Positions 58,531 to 64,000 of a stretch of DNA of 64,000 bases are shown here, one piece after another (the stretch's first letter is position 1; each line of letters starts with the position of its first letter). The stretch comes from Imbricaverruca yamaguchii (Eukaryota; Arthropoda; Thecostraca; Neoverrucidae). Made by a program: the position numbers and the translations under genes. The DNA lies in contig JAOTOL010001477.1 in assembly GCA_034440575.1 (NCBI GenBank), forward strand, positions 186,001 through 250,000, written 5' to 3'. A model generated the notes under the pieces. That model saw nothing but the letters and a program-made list of their open reading frames with translations, was not told the DNA's origin and did no database searches.

Positions 58531-58874
58531 GTAGGTACCTACCTACCCATATTCATAGATAACAATAAGCAATCTGTTTGCTACAGTAAGCAATCTGTCT
58601 ACCTATTGCACATTTTGCACACATTGTCAACTATTGCACACCTTTCATGACATTGCATGGTAGCACATTATTTCCTGTTAGCACTAACACTTGTGGAAGT
58701 GGAGCATTAGATCCATTAGATGAGCATTAGATGAGCTTCAAAGCATTAGATGATAGGTCAATCAATCTAGTGTCTTTGGCCTAGATACTGTCACTACCCA
58801 TCTGGTCATGCACAGTAGGTCTTCATTGTACTCTCTCTAGGTATGGTATTTTACACTTGTATTGTGCTGAATAC
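58531..58874. other. Spacer between the inverted repeat arms
   Basis: AT-rich, with short repeats CAATCTGTTTGC/CAATCTGTCTAC and GATGAGCATTAGATGAGC. No gene. Confidence 0.5.
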
Positions 58875-59040
58875 CAACACTGTCAATGCACCCATGGTTT
58901 GTGAGCCTTAGAAGTGTGGGACTTAGAAGTGTCGTGAATTTAAGCTGGCTTAAATAATAAAAGCCAGTTTAAACTGGCTTAAATTAATAAAAGCCACTGG
59001 CTGCCATAAATTGAATTTAAGCCAGCTTTTTTCCATCCCT
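58875..59040 (+). repeat. 168-bp direct repeat, right copy
   Basis: Same sequence and orientation as 57950-58117, ending at CCATCCCT, immediately left of the right inverted arm. Confidence 0.9.
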
Positions 59041-59204
59041 ACCTACATATACATACTATTATCAGTAAGACAATGGGAAAACTATGCCAAAAACAGCACA
59101 AATTGATGTGGCTCAAATAGTCACTTTTCATCTCACATAAAATAGGTACCTAGCTATCAAATGGCTATGAACAGTCAGTCTAATATGTATCTTGCTACAT
59201 ATTA
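59041..59204. repeat. Long inverted repeat, right arm, inner part
   Basis: The reverse complement contains GATAGCTAGGTACCTATTTT and CCCATTGTCTTACTGATAAT, matching the inner end of the left arm (58420-58530). It is separated from the outer part by the LINE inserted at 59205. Confidence 0.82.
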
Positions 59205-60165
59205 TCTGCAGAATCTTGCTGCAGAAAGACTTAGACAAGCTTGTGAAGTGGTCCGAAAAATGGCAAATGAAATTTAATTTTGATAAGTGCAAAATCATGC
59301 GTGTAGGTAGGTAGCATATCAAGGCTCCATACTTGATGGGTGGGCAAGTACTATCTGTGACTCAGCAGAAGGACTTAGGTGTTATTTTGAACACAAAATT
59401 GGGGGCATCAGAACAGACCAAAGAAGCCAGGAAGAAGGCACTAAGAATGCTTGGGGCAATAAATAGGAATGTATCATACAAAAGTGAGGAAGTCATCAGG
59501 AAGCTTTATTGTGCATATGTCAGGCCACATCTGGAATATTGTGTCCAAGCTTGGTCCCCTAGTTATGAAAAAGATTATTGGCTTTTAGAGAGAGTACAAA
59601 AGAGGGCAACAAAAATGGTGAATGGTATGGGGAACCTGGCAAATGAGGAAAGATTGAAGAAATTGAATATGTTTTCACTTAGATATAGAAGGCTGAGAGA
59701 TCTCATCAAGGTCTTTCAATTTGTACATGGTCAGGAACAGGGTTATCTCAGGGAACTGTTTGAATTTAACAGAAATGATGGAATTAGAGGTCATCAATTC
59801 AAAATTAAAGTTAATCACAGCAGGACAAGGTTAAGACAGTCCTTCTTCACCAACAGGGTAGTAGAACACTGGAACCAGCTGCCAGAAACCATTGTCAGTA
59901 GCAACACACTGAACATCTTTAAGAACAGCATAGACAATCATTACAAGAATAGTGGGCTTGTTTTTCTGTATTCCAGGGAGAGTTGATCAACACATTTGGT
60001 GGACAACTGGTTCAGTGTACAGAGTGCAACCAAGAAGGGCCCTTGTGGCTCATAGTTGCACTGATCTTTTATGTCTTTATGTCTTTTATCTCCCTCAATG
60101 CCAGTAGTCGGATGTCAAAATCCTGGTATTTACAAATACCATTTCTAACTACCAGCACCCAGGGA
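59205..60165 (+). pseudogene. CR1-like LINE 3' end, copy 2, inserted in the inverted repeat
   Basis: It begins within the RT, with a frame reading KDLDKLVKWSEKWQMKFNFD and DKCKIMRVG to a stop at about 59311. A 217-codon frame then runs from 59333 through DLGVILNTKL, YVRPHLEYCVQAWSP and RVVEHWNQLPETIVSS to the stop at 59986. The glycine present in LRGDLIEVF of copy 1 is missing here (LRDLIKVF). The 3' UTR and ATGTCTTT tail (to about 60105) match copy 1. The near-identical 11-mers GCTACATATTA (59194-59204) and GCTACATGTTA (60166-60176) are likely the target duplication. No active site is intact, so it is dead. Confidence 0.88.
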
Positions 60166-60179
60166 GCTACATGTTAGAC

Positions 60180-60447
60180 CGACTGTACCTAATGGGTAAA
60201 CATCTGGCCTGTGGAGTGCATACCCAGAACCCAGACATAGTTTTGGGGAATTCTAGGGAGTGCTTTTTGCAAATAAAATGGAATGTAGCAAATTTTGGAA
60301 TTATAATTAATGCTTCCCTAACTAATGTCCATCACTGCCCTCCAGCCATACCAGAAATATAATTTAAGCCAGAGTGGCCTAAATTAATGTATGCCAGCCA
60401 GTTTAAACCATGGTTTAAACCACCAGGTGGCTAAAATTCGCCATCCC
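60180..60447. repeat. Long inverted repeat, right arm, outer part
   Basis: Its reverse complement starts GGGATGGCGAATTTTAGCCA + CCTGGTGG and continues GTTAGGGAAGCATTAATTAT and GTCTGGGTTCTGGGTATGC, matching 58151-58420 in order. It ends at CCATCCC near 60447. Confidence 0.85.
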
Positions 60448-60563
60448 TATATTGTATGCATTGCCACCAACTGCAGTGCAATGCCTGCTGAGTAGGTACC
60501 TACACACCAACAAATATTTTCTAATTACATTTAGGTGACTATATTTTACTCAAATGTAATTCA

Positions 60564-60840
60564 TATACGAAGATTTTCACCTGAGCTTGATGGTTGATGA
60601 TCCAGTGCTGGCTTGCAAGTCCAGTCAAATCGCCTGCCAGGGCCAAAATGGCTATCTTGCAGTACTCTTAACACTGGTAGACCTGGGTGCTTTACTTTTG
60701 AATGTTTGTAAATGCTCTGTGCAGTACCTTTCCAATCGCAATGTCTACATCTACAGGATGACCTTACTATCTTTGTCACCCTTACGCCCTGGCCCCGAAT
60801 AGTCTGTTTCTGGAGTCTGTTTAAGACCGAACCACTTCAT
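60564..60840 (-). other. Open frame with a C2H2-like finger, uncertain
   Basis: The minus strand is open for about 92 codons between a TGA near 60845 and the TGA at 60561. It encodes CRHCDWKGTAQSIYKHSKVK + H, which fits C-x2-C-x11-H-x4-H, one spacer residue short of a classical C2H2 finger. There is no ATG near the 5' end and only one finger. It could be an exon of a zinc-finger gene, part of a transposon protein, or chance. Confidence 0.25.
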
Positions 60841-60847
60841 TTGGTCT

Positions 60848-63800
60848 CATATAAGTCAGAAAATGAGAGAAAAAATCGTTTGATTAACACTCCAGATAAT
60901 TCGAACTTGGTAGTTTTATCTTGCCGCACTCATTCACCACTCATCAATTATAAAGAACCGTGATCAACTCCCTATTTCACTCTTCGACGCACATCGTCGC
61001 GTTTAAAATGGAAATGGAAAGCGAGGTAATGCGCGTAAAAGAATGATATTCTTCTAGATTCTTTCCAACGATTTGAATGAAATTAAAAATATTATCGTAC
61101 ATCCTACATGAAAAAGGGATTCAAATTGAAATTGTTTAAAAAAATCAGCTAATGTTATAAATTACTCATTGCTTAACGTAGGTCTACTGTTGTTTTAGTA
61201 CCTGTGGTCTAGTCGCTTGCCTCCAAAGCCGCTGAGTATACCATAGTTGGGTACTTCCGTACCGCTGCCATCGAGCATAAAGTTGTACCGGGACGAGGAC
61301 AACCACCGGCGACCAGAAGGCATGCCATTGGCTCTGTGCTAAACGGGAGACAATTTTATCGTCGGCGGTCGTCTGAACGATGGAATGGTTGTCTCGACGA
61401 TACTTTGTTGCCGTTGAGTCATTTTTTTGCCGCTGAGCGTACTAGATGAAACCCGAAAGCGTACGCTGGGAATGAAGAAATGGTAGCGTGGCGGTGGATG
61501 GTAGAGGTCTGCACGGTGTGACATTTCTAGAGGTCTGCACGGAGTGATATTTCCAGTCCCGGTACAATCCGGTTCGTTTCAATCCTGCGTACCTTGACAC
61601 GGATATCGTGACGTAGTCAATTTTATGTATAGTAGGTACCATTTATATGATTTCACATATAATATTTCTAATTATATGGAAATGTGGTCGCCAAAAGTCC
61701 CCGTTCGTGGTTGTCGTCCACGACGACAGAACGATACGATTTTTAGCCCTGCTTCCAACCCACTACACCATCCCGATGTGAGTGAGATCTCGTTCCTTTT
61801 AACATATTTGGTTCCGTCATATGTCCGGCCATTCCCAGGATAACGGACTGGCTCGTCTTGCGTCCAAGCAGGGGCCTTTACTGCTGAATCATTTTTTTTG
61901 CAAGCAAGAGGAAAACGAATTGCCAAGATAATTGCTTTACAATTAGTTTGTATTGCTTATCGTTTAGTTAGATCCTCTTTGCTTTGCATATAATTTGTAT
62001 ATTTGTAGAAAAAATGCATCGCAGAACACTTTGTGCCATCAACCTCTTCAATGCTGCATGGCAAGGGATGAATAACTTAATCAGGACACATCGACACTTC
62101 GACGTAACTGGCGAATACCCGAATACGGACTTCTAATATCGCATCCATATTATGCTTTTGTCCTCACTTTTTCATCATTATCACGATATGTCGTAATTAC
62201 ATTGTATGCAACGTATGTTGAATTAACTTTCACTTAATTACGTTTAAGAAATTGGTTATTGGGACGTAATGTACGGCAGTGTTAATGGTCTGAGAAAGGC
62301 ATAAAGTCATAACGTACCGTCATAGGCATGGAGGCCAAAATGAGCACAGCATTTGAATTACGGGTCGTGCGTCATTTAATTTTCACTTTGAGCAACTTCA
62401 TTCATCGAGACGGTTCAGGAAAGGTGATGGTTGATATGGTTGTCTTGATTAATTACCAAGATGCGAAGCAACATAAAGCATAACAACTGAAGTGCTTAGG
62501 CTTTGTGCTCAGCCCCCTATAACAAATTCCAACTTTTACATGCTTGTGCCAATGGACGCCATATGGCTTACATTATGAGATAAGCCGATTTGTACAACGT
62601 ACAAAACATTTAACGTTTTGGCAACATAAACATGCTTAATGGGCACCCATGTGTGCCGTATCTACATTGGGGCTTTACATAGGCATTGGACTGGGAAGAC
62701 CATTGAGATGAAAGTAGTCAGTGAAGCATGCTCACTTGGCATGCAAAGGTTTTTGTCTGACGCTCCTGGTCAGTTGTACTCGGGACTCGGGGTGGATCTG
62801 GATGAAGGCTGCGGAAATAATGGCATGCATGAGGAAGAAGTAATGTTGATAATGAATGTACACCCTTGAACAATAAACAGGAACTGTGAACTCGAGATAA
62901 ATGCATCTCTGTTTGTGTCTGAAATGAAAAGGTATGACTTCTCTGGACAAAAATGCATGAAGACACCGCACCTCCATCGTGCAATATCCATCCCTGGAAG
63001 GGTAGCACACGTTCTAATATTTTCTTCCTCCCTTCTCCCAGATTCTTCTACCATTAACCTCACGCTGCTCAGTCACCGATTTGGAAAGGGAGTGTAGTGT
63101 AGACCGGCATTTTGGGTTCGGGCAATAGCAACAACCCGTGATCGAGCGTGATGTGGTTCAGAAATGTCACGATTTTGTATCGATCGGAGTTGTTAGGTAT
63201 TCACTGCGGCCCGTAGCGGAACACCATCGAATGGGGGGATGGAGGGGGGGAGTTAGAGTTAAGCCTTCCCTCCTAACTATTTAAGAGAATGCGATAGCTA
63301 CACAAACAATAACACAGATACCAAAAGAAAGTACTCGGCAGCCAATTACAGTGAGAACGAAATATGTAATGTGAGATCAAAACTAGTGTCACAAGAGGTC
63401 ACCACAGGTCATTTTGAAGGCAATTTCTACTTTAAAGCGACATCGGGTTATATATTCGAGGGCAACCAATCCAATACCAGTGCACATTTTAATGAATCAT
63501 GATTTACTCAGTGTACTTAGTCAATTATGAATTGATGCGCGCTCAGGATAACCCCATGCTACTCGTGTATTTGCGGTCAGGACAGGTCATACCACTGGGT
63601 ATTCGAAGCGAAGCTGAGATTTCTAGGTTCGAAAAGCCAACTTTCGTGACGTTACATCACCATGTGTCGTCATGTCGTCATGTGACATCATTTAGTCACG
63701 TGGTGTAGCATCAGCATGTGACGTCACATCGTCATCTGATGCCATATCGTTATGTAAAGTGAAATCATGCGGTGTCATATCGTCGTACGGTGTGTTAACC

Positions 63801-64000
63801 CGCGCCGTCTCGGAGGGTCTTTATCTGCCCCCTAAAGTATTCCACGGATAGTGAAAGAACGGCGCTCGGCAGCGCACCTAAATTTGGCATACCTTTTCCC
63901 ACATCAATTTGGCATGTGAAATCGGGTTAAAGTAAGGTAAAAGAGGATTCATTCCGGCATCCTTATTCGTTGAGCTATCGCAAACATTTTCCATGGCGGG
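60848..64000. other. No gene seen
   Basis: AT-moderate sequence. A 30-bp piece with GAGGTCTGCACGG is duplicated at 61502-61560. A degenerate tandem of CATGTGACGTCACATCGT-like units spans about 63640-63790. Nothing else is recognisable. Confidence 0.35.
63640..63795. repeat. Degenerate repeat of about 16-18 bp (ATGTGACGTCACATCGTC type)
   Basis: Eight or nine units alternate GTCATGTG and ACATCATnT pieces. Several contain TGACGTCA or TCACGTGG. Heavily diverged. Confidence 0.65.

Overview
This window is eukaryotic and almost certainly from an arthropod with a large, repeat-rich genome. The support is: one spliced animal Ras-family gene with exons about 21 kb apart and consensus GT/AG sites; non-LTR retrotransposons of the I/jockey and CR1-like groups; a mariner remnant; tRNA-derived SINEs with internal A and B boxes; hAT-like short elements; and a TTAGG-like tract of the arthropod telomere type. 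The CAGTGGCGGATCCAG-type inverted terminus is the sort seen in ticks and insects, so a chelicerate or another large-genome arthropod is plausible. I cannot name the species. There is no sign of bacterial gene organisation.

The only confidently functional gene is an R-Ras-type small GTPase on the minus strand. Exon 1 (40096 to 39989) carries the start codon and P-loop. Exon 2 (18774 to 18687) carries switch I. The later exons must lie beyond the left edge. Most of the window (18775-39988) is therefore intron 1, and 1-18686 is intron 2 or beyond. The first exon sits in a GC-rich CpG segment (about 39780-40330). The stretch 40400-64000 is upstream or intergenic DNA in which I see no secure host gene; 60564-60840 is a weak zinc-finger-like open frame.

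The rest is repeats. Tandem arrays with unit lengths of 2, 4, 5, 13, 20, 24, 27/30, 28, 32, 33, 34, 36 and 66/69 bp occupy large blocks: 3.2-3.8, 6.3-6.7, 7.4-10.7, 12.75-13.3, 14.0-14.6, 18.8-20.2, 24.9-25.9, 30.8-31.7, 36.95-39.4 and 55.7-56.1 kb. Several lack stop codons in every frame on one or both strands, which creates long open frames (up to 975 codons) that are not genes.

Mobile elements: a decayed I/jockey-type LINE on the plus strand at 21.8-24.36 kb (ORF1 with zinc knuckles, then the start of ORF2 with its endonuclease); RT fragments of similar elements at 16.8-17.5 and 45.3-45.95 kb; two copies of one CR1-like LINE 3' end (49.1-49.6 minus, 59.2-60.2 plus); an internally deleted mariner at 35.2-35.75 kb; two unrelated tRNA-derived SINEs (5.4-5.5 and 33.8-34.1 kb); two short hAT-like elements; and a large nested inverted-repeat complex at 57.95-60.45 kb with the CR1-like LINE inserted in one arm. 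A short conserved hairpin sequence (about 59 bp) recurs four times. One copy is flanked by a perfect 9-bp direct repeat inside a satellite, so it moves or was moved.

I see no CRISPR array, operon, rRNA gene or host tRNA gene. I did not find a convincing new multi-gene system. The most unusual signals are the mobile hairpin family, the dyad-bearing 32-bp satellite, the CCAAT-box-like 20-bp array in the R-Ras intron, and the satellite abutting the R-Ras exon 2 acceptor.
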